From an uncultured Butyrivibrio sp. (GTDB lineage: Bacteria; Bacillota; Clostridia; Lachnospirales; Lachnospiraceae), in assembly GCA_946404845.1 (NCBI GenBank), contig CAMJFD010000002.1, positions 1 to 42,876 on the forward strand: 42,876 nucleotides of DNA. The letters run 5' to 3'. Every line of letters starts with the position of its first letter. Within the stretch, counting starts at the first letter, position 1. The notes under the pieces were generated by a model. The model saw only the letters and a program-made list of their open reading frames with translations. It was not told the origin of the DNA and did not search any database. Below, piece after piece: positions 9,954 through 19,238 of the stretch. Position numbers and translations under genes: made by a program.

Positions 9954-9988
9954 GGCATTACTAGACTATGGTAATGTCTATTTTTTTG
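9954..9988 (+). terminator. Riboswitch expression-platform terminator
   Basis: GGCATTAC (9954-9961) pairs with GTAATGTC (9971-9978), followed by TATTTTTTT; directly downstream of the GEMM aptamer and upstream of the 10044 CDS. Confidence 0.75.
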
Positions 9989-10043
9989 GTCTATTGGAAA
10001 ATATGAAGGGGCTTTAACATTTTCTTATGCAGGAGGACAACGA

Positions 10044-12371
10044 ATGAGAGAGACTAGGCAGTGCTTTAAGAGGAATGTGAAAGGTTTTATTGCGGGAATG
10101 GCATTTATATTTATTGGATTACTATTGATGCCACAGACATCTGTTAACAGTATAGCAGCTACTGATGAGGCTAAGGCTATTGTTAAGGAAGAACTTAAGG
10201 AGATGGTCCTTACTGCAGATGAGACTCACCACGACGTTTTAAAGTATAAGCTAACATGGAAAGAGTTATATGCAATATGGACAGATTTAGAAACGGGAGA
10301 CTGTTATGATGCAGTTAATTGTTATGATACAATTGCCATACAGACAACTAGATCAGGTAATTATATAAGTACAATTTACTTATATATGCAATTTGGATCT
10401 TCTTTTGAAGAGAACTTTGCTACCTTTAATGCCAAGACACAGGAAATCCTTAGTGGTTTACAGTCTGGTATGACAGATGCTGATAAAGCTCTGTATATTC
10501 ATGATGAAATCGACAAAATCACAAGTTATAAAAATATCGGATATGCATCCTATCATGCATGTGGACCACTTGTATATGGTCAGGCGATGTGTGAAGGCTA
10601 TGCAAATGCATATATCTATCTTCTGTCTAAGGCCGGAATTACAGCATACGAAGGCGGAAGCAACAGCATGAATCATGCATGGGTATATGTAAAACTTGAT
10701 GGTGAATTCTACAATGTAGATATTACATGGGATGATACCAGAAGGACTGGATCTACTCTTAATGGAGCATTTGATCATAAATATTTCCTGAGAACAGATT
10801 CAGAATTTACGTCTATGAATCATTACAGTTTCTACTGTATTGGTCATGATGATGTAACAGCTACATCATCTAAGTATAGTAACAGCTTTATACATAGTGT
10901 TGCAGGTTCTCTGTATTACTATGACGGATACTGGTATTATGCAGACGGCTCTTCAGTTAAATGTGCAACACTTACTGATTCTACAGGTAATGAAGTATTT
11001 ACAGCAAGTGGTAATGTGCAGCTTGTAAGTATTACAGATGGAATTATAAGTTATAAGGTAGGCAGCACAGACTACACATACAATCTTGTAATGGGATCAA
11101 ATGAAAAGACAGAAGAAGCTACAGTAGAAGAGCAGACAATAAATGCAAATATCGAAGAGTCTGCAACATCTGATTCTGCTACAACTGAAACTTCAACAAA
11201 TACAGCTGTAACTACTACAGAGACAACTGCTAAATATTATCTTGTAAAAGAAGGCGGAAGTCGTACAAATTATAAAGCAAGTAACTATATTAGCCTTGGT
11301 GCAGGAACTATCAAGGAAGCTGTTAAAATACAAAATGATAGTGATGCTATAGAGGCAAATCTTGGGACAGTACCTGACTATTCATCTTATGTAACAGAAA
11401 ATAATTATATTGAATGGTATTCAATTAAAAAAGAAAATGATGGCTGGCATGTAGATGGACAGATTATGACAAAAGAAACTACTACTGATGATTCTACAGA
11501 AGCTGTTAGTCCGGAAAATGTAAATAATTCATCAGAAGATACTGATACAACTGAGGATGCAGACACTGAAGAAAATGCAGACACTGAAGAAGATGTAGAT
11601 ACTCAGGAAGATACATCCAAGACAGAAGATAGTGAAAAAGAAGATACCACAAGTACAACAACTAATACATCCACAAATACATCAACTAGCACATCAACAA
11701 CTACTACAGGTATTACAGCTAAGTATTATTTGGTAAAAGAAGGTGGAAGTCGTACAAATTATAGTTCAAGCAATTATATAAGACTTGGAAGCGGTACTAT
11801 AAAAGAAGCCATAAGAATTAAGGATAATGAAGAAGCTATACTGGCAATTCTTCTTGATATACCTGATTATTCCAAGTATGTTAAAGATGGATATCATGTT
11901 GAATGGTATTCAGTAAAAAAAGAAGCCGATGGCTGGCATGTAGATGGTGAGATAATAAAAGATGAGATTGTAGAAGAAGTTGAAGAGGAAGAAGTAGAGG
12001 AAGAAGTAGAAGAAGTAGTAGAAACAGTAGTAGAAGCGACAAATGAAACTACAGAGGAAGCTACAGAAGAAAATACAGAAGCGACAGAAACTGAAACTAC
12101 AGAAATTGATTTCTCAACATGTACAGTAGCTAAGTTCTATCTTGCAAAAGGTAGCAGAACTAATTACTCTGCAAGCAATTATATAAGTCTTGGAAATGGC
12201 TATATTGTAGAAGCTGTGAAGATACAAAATGATGAGGAAGCCATCATAGCAAATCTCGCACAGATACCTGATTATTCAAGTTATCTTACAGAGAATCAGC
12301 GAGTAGAATGGTATTCTATCAAAAAAGAAGCTGATGGCTGGCACGTAGACGGCCAGATAGTAAGCGAATAA
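10044..12371 (+). CDS. Secreted transglutaminase-like protein with three C-terminal repeats and Thr/Glu-rich linkers
   Basis: Signal peptide 'GFIAGMAFIFIGLLLMPQTSVNSIAA'; transglutaminase core 'AMCEGYANAYIYLLSKAGITAYEGGSNSMNHAWVYVKLDGEFYNVDITWDD' (C/H/D triad); three 'AK(Y/F)YL..KEGGSRTNYxASNYI.LG.G.I.EA.....WYS.KKE.DGWHVDG' units. Confidence 0.87.
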   Translation: MRETRQCFKRNVKGFIAGMAFIFIGLLLMPQTSVNSIAATDEAKAIVKEELKEMVLTADETHHDVLKYKLTWKELYAIWTDLETGDCYDAVNCYDTIAIQTTRSGNYISTIYLYMQFGSSFEENFATFNAKTQEILSGLQSGMTDADKALYIHDEIDKITSYKNIGYASYHACGPLVYGQAMCEGYANAYIYLLSKAGITAYEGGSNSMNHAWVYVKLDGEFYNVDITWDDTRRTGSTLNGAFDHKYFLRTDSEFTSMNHYSFYCIGHDDVTATSSKYSNSFIHSVAGSLYYYDGYWYYADGSSVKCATLTDSTGNEVFTASGNVQLVSITDGIISYKVGSTDYTYNLVMGSNEKTEEATVEEQTINANIEESATSDSATTETSTNTAVTTTETTAKYYLVKEGGSRTNYKASNYISLGAGTIKEAVKIQNDSDAIEANLGTVPDYSSYVTENNYIEWYSIKKENDGWHVDGQIMTKETTTDDSTEAVSPENVNNSSEDTDTTEDADTEENADTEEDVDTQEDTSKTEDSEKEDTTSTTTNTSTNTSTSTSTTTTGITAKYYLVKEGGSRTNYSSSNYIRLGSGTIKEAIRIKDNEEAILAILLDIPDYSKYVKDGYHVEWYSVKKEADGWHVDGEIIKDEIVEEVEEEEVEEEVEEVVETVVEATNETTEEATEENTEATETETTEIDFSTCTVAKFYLAKGSRTNYSASNYISLGNGYIVEAVKIQNDEEAIIANLAQIPDYSSYLTENQRVEWYSIKKEADGWHVDGQIVSE
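11229..11465 (+). repeat. C-terminal protein repeat unit 1
   Basis: Encodes AKYYLVKEGGSRTNYKASNYISLGAGTIKEAVKIQ...WYSIKKENDGWHVDGQI. Confidence 0.8.
11718..11954 (+). repeat. C-terminal protein repeat unit 2
   Basis: Encodes AKYYLVKEGGSRTNYSSSNYIRLGSGTIKEAIRIK...WYSVKKEADGWHVDGEI. Confidence 0.8.
12129..12359 (+). repeat. C-terminal protein repeat unit 3
   Basis: Encodes AKFYLAKGSRTNYSASNYISLGNGYIVEAVKIQ...WYSIKKEADGWHVDGQI. Confidence 0.8.
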
Positions 12372-12386
12372 TAACTAATGATTTAG

Positions 12387-12423
12387 ATAGCGGAAACCGT
12401 GATAAAATCGCGGGTTCCGCTAT
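12387..12423 (+). terminator. Hairpin after the repeat protein, probable terminator
   Basis: ATAGCGGAAACCGTGAT aaa ATCGCGGGTTCCGCTAT near-perfect inverted repeat; weak T-tract (TATTTG). Confidence 0.55.
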
Positions 12424-12500
12424 TTGACTGTATAAGATTATCATGCTAGAATTACAACGTTTTGAACCGTAATATAAGGCTCAAATCTATTTAATATAAG

Positions 12501-14435
12501 TTGGTTGGAGGGTTTATGTCAGCAATATATGGAGCAATTGATTTTGCAGGTCGTAGTATATCTGATGCAGAAATAGATATTTTAAAAAAGCCTTTTGAAA
12601 GATGCAGAATTGATAAATACACAGATAGAATTGATAGAAACGTATACATGGGATGCGGAAATCAATTCATTACAAAAGAATCAAGATTAGAAAAGCTGCC
12701 ATATTATGATGACAAATCTTTTTTTGATGCAGATATGATTCTGGATAACAGACAGGAAATCGCATTAGCCCTCGGGATAAATAATACAGAAATAGAATCT
12801 CATCCAGATGCAGAGCTGGCCTATAAATATATACAGCTACATGGAGCAGATGGACTTAATGATCTTCTGGGTGCATATGCGTTTGTATATTATAACAGAG
12901 ATAATAACAGACTTATGCTGACAGTAGATGCTGTTGGTAATAGATGTATTTATTATCGAATAGTCGGAACCACCTTTTATTATTCATCACTTATAGAATC
13001 ACTAGAAAATATCGCACCTTCTACTATCAACAACAGATGGATGTCAGACTATATAGCCATGGACTCGCTTATAATGATTGATGAATTGGAAGAGACTCCA
13101 ATAGCAGAAGTTAAGCGAGTTGCACCGGCATATTATGTAACATATGATGGCAACAATATTAATGCAATTCGTTACTGGGATGTTATAAGAGATAAAGGGG
13201 TAAGTAGTCTTAGATATAAGACAGATGATGAGTATAGAGAAGAATTTCGTAAACTGTTTTTTGATGCAGTTAAATGCGTACTTAGATCAGAAGATAAGAC
13301 ATCTATATTATTAAGTGGTGGATATGATTCCACAGCAGTAGCAGCAGTAGCAGCTCCTGAACTTGCAAAGCGTGGTCATAAATTATATTCATATACGTCA
13401 GTTCCACTTAAGGGGCTTGATACAGAGAGCAGAAATGGTGCATCTGTAGACGAATCACAGGATGTTCTTAAGACAAAAGAAATATATCCTAATATTGAAT
13501 GTGATTTTATGGATCTTAAGGATATAAAACTATGGAAAGACAGATCCAATATAATGAAAACACTTGAGATGCCATATAAGTCAATTCAGAATCTGTTATG
13601 GGTAAAACAGGCATATGTAAATTCTATGAATATAAATTCAAGAATATTGCTTATGGGTGAAATGGGTAACACGACAATTTCATATGGCAATTACAAACTG
13701 TATGTATATGATTTATTAAGGCACGGACATATAATTAAGATATTTACTGATACAAGAGCTTTTTGTCATAAAAATGGTTATGATACCAAATATTTTTTGA
13801 AATGCTTTTGGAAAGATGTATTTACCAGGAATGTAGTAAAAAGAGATCAATTATATGGTGATTCTTATGTTAATAAAAAGACTATAGAAAAATATGGAGT
13901 ATTTGAAAGACTCAGTGCTAATGAAAACGGTTATAACAAAGCAGGAAAAAGCTATCTGTCAGAGAGAAAACTTATAAATGAACTGTTTGCATTTAGACAA
14001 ATAGGTGAGCTAAATACTAAGCTGTCTCTTGAAACAGGTGTAATAATGCGAGATCCTACTAAGGATAAAAGAATTGTAGAATTCTGCATGAGGCTGCCAA
14101 TTAAAATATTCCAGAATGGTGCTGAGTGGAGGAGGCTCGTTAGTATATATCTTAAAGATATCATGCCGGAACATGTTCTTAAATCCAGTTTCAAAGGAAT
14201 GCAGAGTGCAGATTTTAAGAGCAGGATGGCTATGGAGATAGAAGACTTTAAAAATGATGCAAAAGAGCTTATAAAAAAAGCAGATAAAAACCCGAATCTT
14301 AAGAAAATAATTGACGTAAAAAGGCTTGAAAATGACATAGAAAACATAAGTGATTTTGGGAAACTAAATTCATTTGAGGTTAATAGATTGGTATATACTA
14401 TAGTATTTGTTGAATACTACTTAAATAAATATTAA
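12501..14435 (+). CDS. Asparagine-synthase-like lasso peptide macrolactam cyclase (C protein)
   Basis: N-terminal Ntn-like domain 'MSAIYGAIDFAGRSIS...LGAYAFVYYNRDNNRLMLTVDAVGNRCIYY' with Ser instead of catalytic Cys2; PP-loop 'SILLSGGYDSTAVAAVAAPELAKRGHKLYSYTSVP'. A RiPP precursor lies immediately downstream. Upstream in-frame start may be at 12516 (MSAIYG). Confidence 0.82.
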   Translation: MVGGFMSAIYGAIDFAGRSISDAEIDILKKPFERCRIDKYTDRIDRNVYMGCGNQFITKESRLEKLPYYDDKSFFDADMILDNRQEIALALGINNTEIESHPDAELAYKYIQLHGADGLNDLLGAYAFVYYNRDNNRLMLTVDAVGNRCIYYRIVGTTFYYSSLIESLENIAPSTINNRWMSDYIAMDSLIMIDELEETPIAEVKRVAPAYYVTYDGNNINAIRYWDVIRDKGVSSLRYKTDDEYREEFRKLFFDAVKCVLRSEDKTSILLSGGYDSTAVAAVAAPELAKRGHKLYSYTSVPLKGLDTESRNGASVDESQDVLKTKEIYPNIECDFMDLKDIKLWKDRSNIMKTLEMPYKSIQNLLWVKQAYVNSMNINSRILLMGEMGNTTISYGNYKLYVYDLLRHGHIIKIFTDTRAFCHKNGYDTKYFLKCFWKDVFTRNVVKRDQLYGDSYVNKKTIEKYGVFERLSANENGYNKAGKSYLSERKLINELFAFRQIGELNTKLSLETGVIMRDPTKDKRIVEFCMRLPIKIFQNGAEWRRLVSIYLKDIMPEHVLKSSFKGMQSADFKSRMAMEIEDFKNDAKELIKKADKNPNLKKIIDVKRLENDIENISDFGKLNSFEVNRLVYTIVFVEYYLNKY

Positions 14436-14527
14436 TTATTACAAATTTGTTGGAATCCTTGATATAGAGAATTAAAAAGGTACAATAAGTATATAAAATA
14501 ATTCTTATGAAAAAGGAGAACATAGGT

Positions 14528-14674
14528 ATGAAGAAGTGGAATGCACCAGAAATGGAAGAACTATTAATCAACGCTACAGCAAATGGTGCTGAGAAGAGTA
14601 ATGATTTTGATGGAGAATGGCAGCAGATTGATGGTAAGTGGTATTTACCAGGTTCTGGAAAGGCTAGTAACTAA
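14528..14674 (+). CDS. Candidate lasso-type RiPP precursor peptide (48 aa; not in the ORF track)
   Basis: RBS AAAAAGGAG upstream; translates MKKWNAPEMEELLINATANGAEKSNDFDGEWQQIDGKWYLPGSGKASN*. Leader 'WNAPEM' resembles the YxxPxL B1-recognition motif; Thr17 lies 10 residues after the Pro; small size; adjacent to the cyclase; followed by its own terminator. Confidence 0.78.
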   Translation: MKKWNAPEMEELLINATANGAEKSNDFDGEWQQIDGKWYLPGSGKASN

Positions 14675-14698
14675 TTATCATTATTGATTAGTAAGTTT

Positions 14699-14730
14699 AA
14701 GGTCGTGTATCTATATGCACGACCTTTTTT
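14699..14730 (+). terminator. Intrinsic terminator after precursor peptide
   Basis: AAGGTCGTG tatctatatg CACGACCTT followed by a T run (TTTTTT). Confidence 0.87.
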
Positions 14731-14753
14731 CAATGTAAAGGATTATATACAGT

Positions 14754-15737
14754 ATGAATGATAAGATATCCGTTATAGTTCCTATGTATAACGTAGAAAA
14801 ATATATAGCCAAATGTCTTGAGTCTGTTATGGGACAGACATATAAGAATATAGAAATCATTGTAATAGATGATGGCTCTACAGATGGAAGCCTTGATATA
14901 TGTAATTCGTATGCACAGAAGGATTCAAGACTAACTGTAGTCCATCAGGATAATAAAGGAGTATCAGCAGCCAGAAATAAGGGGCTTGAGTTGGCTACTG
15001 GAGATTATATAGGTTTTGTTGATTCTGATGATTATCTAGAACCTGAAATGTATAGTATTCTTATGGATCTCATTAAAGAAAATGATGCTGAAATAACAGC
15101 ATGTGCGTATAGGAAAGTATCGCCTGATGGAACATATGATAGGGATTTTGGTGATGATACAATAAACGTATATAAGGGAACAGATATGTTCAGAGCTTAT
15201 GTTACTAATTCTTGCATATCACCAGCAGTTGGGACCAAACTATATAAAAGAGAAATATTTGATGGTATAAGATTCATAGAAGGAATCATATATGAAGACA
15301 AGGATGTTATAAGTAGAACATTTATTAAGTGTCAAAAGGGCGTATTCATAAACAAATCGCTATATAATTACAGAACTAATCCTGACAGTCTTACACATCA
15401 TGACTACACAGATAAGACTATTAGAGATTATGTTCAGACTATAGGTATACAGCTTGATATAGTCCAAAATAATCTTAGTATAAATGATTATATTTTTTCT
15501 GCAGGAACAACATATATGATATTACTAAATATGTATTGTAATATATATAATAAAACTGATTTAAAAGCAACAAGAGATTATATTGCAAATGAAGCCGCTA
15601 AATATGTCAGCTATACAAAAGAGTTCATTAAGATAAGAAATCTTTCTAAAAAAGATGCCAACATGATCAGATTATCATTTATCTCTTTTAAGCTATACAG
15701 ATTTGTTCTTAAGGTAAGGCAGAAACTAGGAATATAA
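14754..15737 (+). CDS. GT2 family glycosyltransferase
   Basis: 'ISVIVPMYNVEKYIAKCLESVMGQTYKNIEIIVIDDGSTDGSLDICNSYA' and 'YIGFVDSDDYLEPEMYSIL'. Confidence 0.92.
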   Translation: MNDKISVIVPMYNVEKYIAKCLESVMGQTYKNIEIIVIDDGSTDGSLDICNSYAQKDSRLTVVHQDNKGVSAARNKGLELATGDYIGFVDSDDYLEPEMYSILMDLIKENDAEITACAYRKVSPDGTYDRDFGDDTINVYKGTDMFRAYVTNSCISPAVGTKLYKREIFDGIRFIEGIIYEDKDVISRTFIKCQKGVFINKSLYNYRTNPDSLTHHDYTDKTIRDYVQTIGIQLDIVQNNLSINDYIFSAGTTYMILLNMYCNIYNKTDLKATRDYIANEAAKYVSYTKEFIKIRNLSKKDANMIRLSFISFKLYRFVLKVRQKLGI

Positions 15738-15784
15738 ATTCTTTCTTATAGCAAAATATTTATGATTAGTATTGGAGTTTATTT

Positions 15785-16702
15785 ATGTATAAATATCGTG
15801 AATTCGGTTTTAATATAGAGTCATTTAAAGAAATATTAGAGGCACCTGTAGCAGATTTTGAAGGCACAGCTGATGTAGTAATACATGAAGAAGTTTTTTC
15901 CGAGGAACATCAAAAACTCTTTGATGGAATGAAAGATGAAATCAATCAGATGACGAGTGTTTCCAAAGATGAGATTATAATTGCTCATAAAGATTACGGT
16001 ATATTTGCATTTAGAAATGGAAACAGTATAGGATGTCAGCTTCTTGATACATGTACTACAGAGAGATTTACTATTTTTATGAACTGTTTTGCCATTGCAC
16101 ATTTGATGATACAGAGGAGAGAAGTGGCTATTCATGGAAGCGGATTAGAATATAAAGGTAAGGGTATTATTATATCTGGAGTCAGCGGAGCGGGCAAATC
16201 ATCTATAGCAGAAGAACTGCTTGGAAGAGGCTGCGGATTTCTGTCAGATGATCTTATTAGAATACTGCCTCAGGATAATGTGAATTATATATGCCCTGCA
16301 AATCCAGAGAGAAAGCTGTGCATAGATACTGCAGAAAAATACAATTATGATGCATCAAAGCTCAGAAGAGTTATAGATGAAGATAGAGAGAAGTATTATC
16401 TTACTGAGAATGACAAATATGTAGATAAACTAATAAAAGCAGAGCTATTCATAATACTTGATGTTGCTGATATTCCTGAAGTTGAGGTTCAGGAGATTAC
16501 AGGCGGAGATAAGATCAAACAGATTATGGAATGCCTGTTTAGGCTTAGTACTTATATCAGATTTGGGCAGGAGCCTGCATTATTTATGAAGATAATGAGT
16601 CTTGCAAATCAGATACATATGTATAGAATAATTAGACCGTCAAATGGTGATACTATTTCTCAGAGAGCGGACATTATTCTTGATACACTTGAGCATATCT
16701 GA
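15785..16702 (+). CDS. HPr kinase/phosphorylase-like protein (lasso K-type), copy 1
   Basis: Walker A 'GVSGAGKSSIAEELLGRGCGFLSDDLIRI' preceded by 'REVAIHGSGLEYKGKGIIIS', typical of HprK-like proteins in RiPP clusters. Confidence 0.78.
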   Translation: MYKYREFGFNIESFKEILEAPVADFEGTADVVIHEEVFSEEHQKLFDGMKDEINQMTSVSKDEIIIAHKDYGIFAFRNGNSIGCQLLDTCTTERFTIFMNCFAIAHLMIQRREVAIHGSGLEYKGKGIIISGVSGAGKSSIAEELLGRGCGFLSDDLIRILPQDNVNYICPANPERKLCIDTAEKYNYDASKLRRVIDEDREKYYLTENDKYVDKLIKAELFIILDVADIPEVEVQEITGGDKIKQIMECLFRLSTYIRFGQEPALFMKIMSLANQIHMYRIIRPSNGDTISQRADIILDTLEHI

Positions 16703-16750
16703 TAACATTATTATGGCTTTGAGGGGATATTTATTCAAAGGATAAAATAT

Positions 16751-18064
16751 ATGCAGGAAGTTAATAGTAATAATTATTGGGATAGCAAATCAATAGAGAT
16801 ATTCTTAGGGCTTATTGGAGCATCTATAAATCCAGATAATATAGATGGCGCAGTTAAGAACCTTGATATAAAAAGCATCGATTGGAAAGAGGTATTTGAG
16901 GCTTCCAGAATAAATGGAACAAATGCATTGATGCTACCTGTAATTCAATATATACAGGAACAATACAATATAATAGATGATGATATTTATGATATGTGGA
17001 AGCTTACAACCAGAGGAATTATGGTATATGAACTTCCTAAATATACAGCAATTCGCAGAATTGTAAATGCGGCAGGAGACAAGAATATTCCTATAGTCTT
17101 TTTTAAGGGCATGATTCTGGCTGATCTGTATCCTAATTATCTCTATAGATCCAGTTGTGATTCAGATATATATGTGGATAAAAAAGATATAAAGGCTTTT
17201 GAGCAGCTGTTGCAAGAGCTTGGATATAAAAAGAAAGTTTCATCATCCAAGGAAGAAGTTCAGGTATATGAAAATAGTGATGCAACACATATGGTAGAAG
17301 CTCATACCTGTCTGTGGGAAGATTATAAGGGACCTAGGATGAATATTCTAGAAGGTCTTGGACTTACAGATGCAGATACATTTATCAATATGAATGCCTG
17401 TGGAATAGATATCACAACACTTGGACATGAGGAGCATCTTATATATCAGCTGTTCCATATAATTAAGCATTTTAGCCTTAATGGAATTGGAGTTAAGTAT
17501 CTGATAGATATAACATTATTTGTTAACAGATATTCGAGTCAAATAGATGCAAGGGACTTTTGGGACAAGATTGACAGACTTGGATATACCAAGTTTGCAG
17601 AATACTTTTTCTATATATGCCATAAATATCTAGGAATGACAGATGATATTTACGCTTATAGAAATCCTGTAATAGGTGATGATATCTTAAACTTTATAGT
17701 TGATCTTATAAGCGTTGGTAACATCAATGAAAGAGAAGCTGGATGGCAGATAATGGGAGCCATGGAAGCGTATTTTACAGGTAATGAGCGCATATCTGAT
17801 TCTAGATTCAAGAGGAAGATGCAGATGATATTTCCATCAGTAAAGGCTCTTCCAAAGGTATATGATTATGCCAAAAAGTATCCGGTATTATTGCCTGTTG
17901 CCTGGTTACACAGGGATATTAAATTTATAATCAAAAAGATAACTCAAAAAGATAATGTTTATGGTGTTACAGAAAAAATTGATGTGGCTGAGAACAGACT
18001 ATATCTCATCAAGCATCTGGGACTTGCAGATGCAATAAAAGATGAATGCAGAGATGATGATTAA
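16751..18064 (+). CDS. Nucleotidyltransferase family protein (PF14907-type, lasso N-type), copy 1
   Basis: 'IPIVFFKGMILADLYPNYLYRSSCDSDIYVDKKDIKAFEQLLQELGY' and 'HEEHLIYQLFHIIKHFSLNGIGVKYLIDITLFVNRY' match this family. Confidence 0.8.
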   Translation: MQEVNSNNYWDSKSIEIFLGLIGASINPDNIDGAVKNLDIKSIDWKEVFEASRINGTNALMLPVIQYIQEQYNIIDDDIYDMWKLTTRGIMVYELPKYTAIRRIVNAAGDKNIPIVFFKGMILADLYPNYLYRSSCDSDIYVDKKDIKAFEQLLQELGYKKKVSSSKEEVQVYENSDATHMVEAHTCLWEDYKGPRMNILEGLGLTDADTFINMNACGIDITTLGHEEHLIYQLFHIIKHFSLNGIGVKYLIDITLFVNRYSSQIDARDFWDKIDRLGYTKFAEYFFYICHKYLGMTDDIYAYRNPVIGDDILNFIVDLISVGNINEREAGWQIMGAMEAYFTGNERISDSRFKRKMQMIFPSVKALPKVYDYAKKYPVLLPVAWLHRDIKFIIKKITQKDNVYGVTEKIDVAENRLYLIKHLGLADAIKDECRDDD

Positions 18065-18067
18065 AAA

Positions 18068-18119
18068 AACTACTCCGACTTAATGCTACGCATTTGAAGT
18101 CGGAGTAGTTCACTTATTT
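18068..18119. terminator. Bidirectional intrinsic terminator between convergent genes
   Basis: 14-bp perfect inverted repeat AACTACTCCGACTT / AAGTCGGAGTAGTT flanked by an A-run on the left and TTATTTTT on the right. Confidence 0.87.
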
Positions 18120-18122
18120 TTG

Positions 18123-19109
18123 CTATTTAATTGAATAATATATTGGCAGCAGAAAACTGTATAGGCTGTATGTAAAGGCATTTACAGACTTCATGAATTT
18201 CGAATTCTTGCCAGTATAGTCTTTATAATATTTGTTCTGTTTCCAATCTGGAAAAGTAGTATTAAGCGTATCCCAGTTAGCTTTAAGTGCTTTGCGCCTG
18301 TCAGCTGAGTCTTTTATTCTGGCCATTCTGCCCATTGAACTGCATAATAGAATTCTGATATACAGAAATTCAAGAGCATCTCTGTATTCTGCAAGAAATC
18401 CTTTCTGCTCATAGAAGTTATATATGTCATTTAATATATCTATAATCTGCATGGTCTTAAGTGTCTGATGGTTATTTATAGAACTTCCACGCTGAACATA
18501 GTGTACATAGGCTCCATCAACATATTCAATCTTATTTAGGAATGGAACTATTTTGCAATAGAAGTTGACATCTTCATAAATAAGCCCTGATGGAAATCTT
18601 ACACCTGTACTTAGAAGCCAGGATGTTTTGTAGATTTTGTTCCATACTACGGAGCGGCCATTCATTATGAGTTCTTTGTTATCAGTAATAACTTCACCAA
18701 TTTCAGTATCTTCTGATGTTTCATAGGTATGATGCAGGTTGCATTCAACTATTTCGGCATTTGTAGATACAGCTTTGTTATACATATTTTCAAACATATC
18801 GGTATCTACATAATCATCTGAATCAAGGAAACCTACATATTCTCCATGAATATGCTCGAAGGCATAATTTCTGGCATCTGAGAGACCTGAATTTGGCTTG
18901 TTTAATATAGTTATTCTGGAATCTTTTGCGGCATATTCTTCCAGAATAGAAAGGCTATTATCTGTTGAACCGTCGTTAACAGCGAGTATTTCTATATCTT
19001 TGAGCGTTTGATTTATAAGAGAATCAAGACATTTAGGCAGATAGTCTGCAACATTATATACAGGAACGATAATGCTTATTTTTACGTTTTCTGTTTTTGT
19101 TTCACTCAT
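18123..19109 (-). CDS. GT2 family glycosyltransferase
   Basis: 'KISIIVPVYNVADYLPKCLDSLINQTLKDIEILAVNDGSTDNSLSILEEYA' and 'YVGFLDSDDYVDTDMFENMY'. Start moved to the internal Met (MSETKTEN) at 19109, preceded by an AGAGGT RBS; ORF-track start is 19157. Confidence 0.9.
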   Translation of the reverse strand: MSETKTENVKISIIVPVYNVADYLPKCLDSLINQTLKDIEILAVNDGSTDNSLSILEEYAAKDSRITILNKPNSGLSDARNYAFEHIHGEYVGFLDSDDYVDTDMFENMYNKAVSTNAEIVECNLHHTYETSEDTEIGEVITDNKELIMNGRSVVWNKIYKTSWLLSTGVRFPSGLIYEDVNFYCKIVPFLNKIEYVDGAYVHYVQRGSSINNHQTLKTMQIIDILNDIYNFYEQKGFLAEYRDALEFLYIRILLCSSMGRMARIKDSADRRKALKANWDTLNTTFPDWKQNKYYKDYTGKNSKFMKSVNAFTYSLYSFLLPIYYSIK

Positions 19110-19238
19110 AAAAAAGACCTCTTTACAAAAATAAAATGCCAGCAGCTTAGCTGACATTTTAATAATTTTAGTTTTTATATTAGATTTATAAAATAATAAA
19201 TATAAATCTATACCACATTATAATGAAAACATATGTGG

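Noticed and set aside
13952-14347. 131-aa minus-strand ORF inside the cyclase gene
   Set aside because: Antisense shadow of a strong CDS, with Phe/Ser/Leu-rich composition typical of reverse-strand AT-rich coding.
12501-14435. Housekeeping asparagine synthetase AsnB
   Set aside because: The N-terminal nucleophile Cys is absent (MSAIYG...), and a small YxxPxL-like leader peptide follows directly; a lasso-type cyclase is a better fit.
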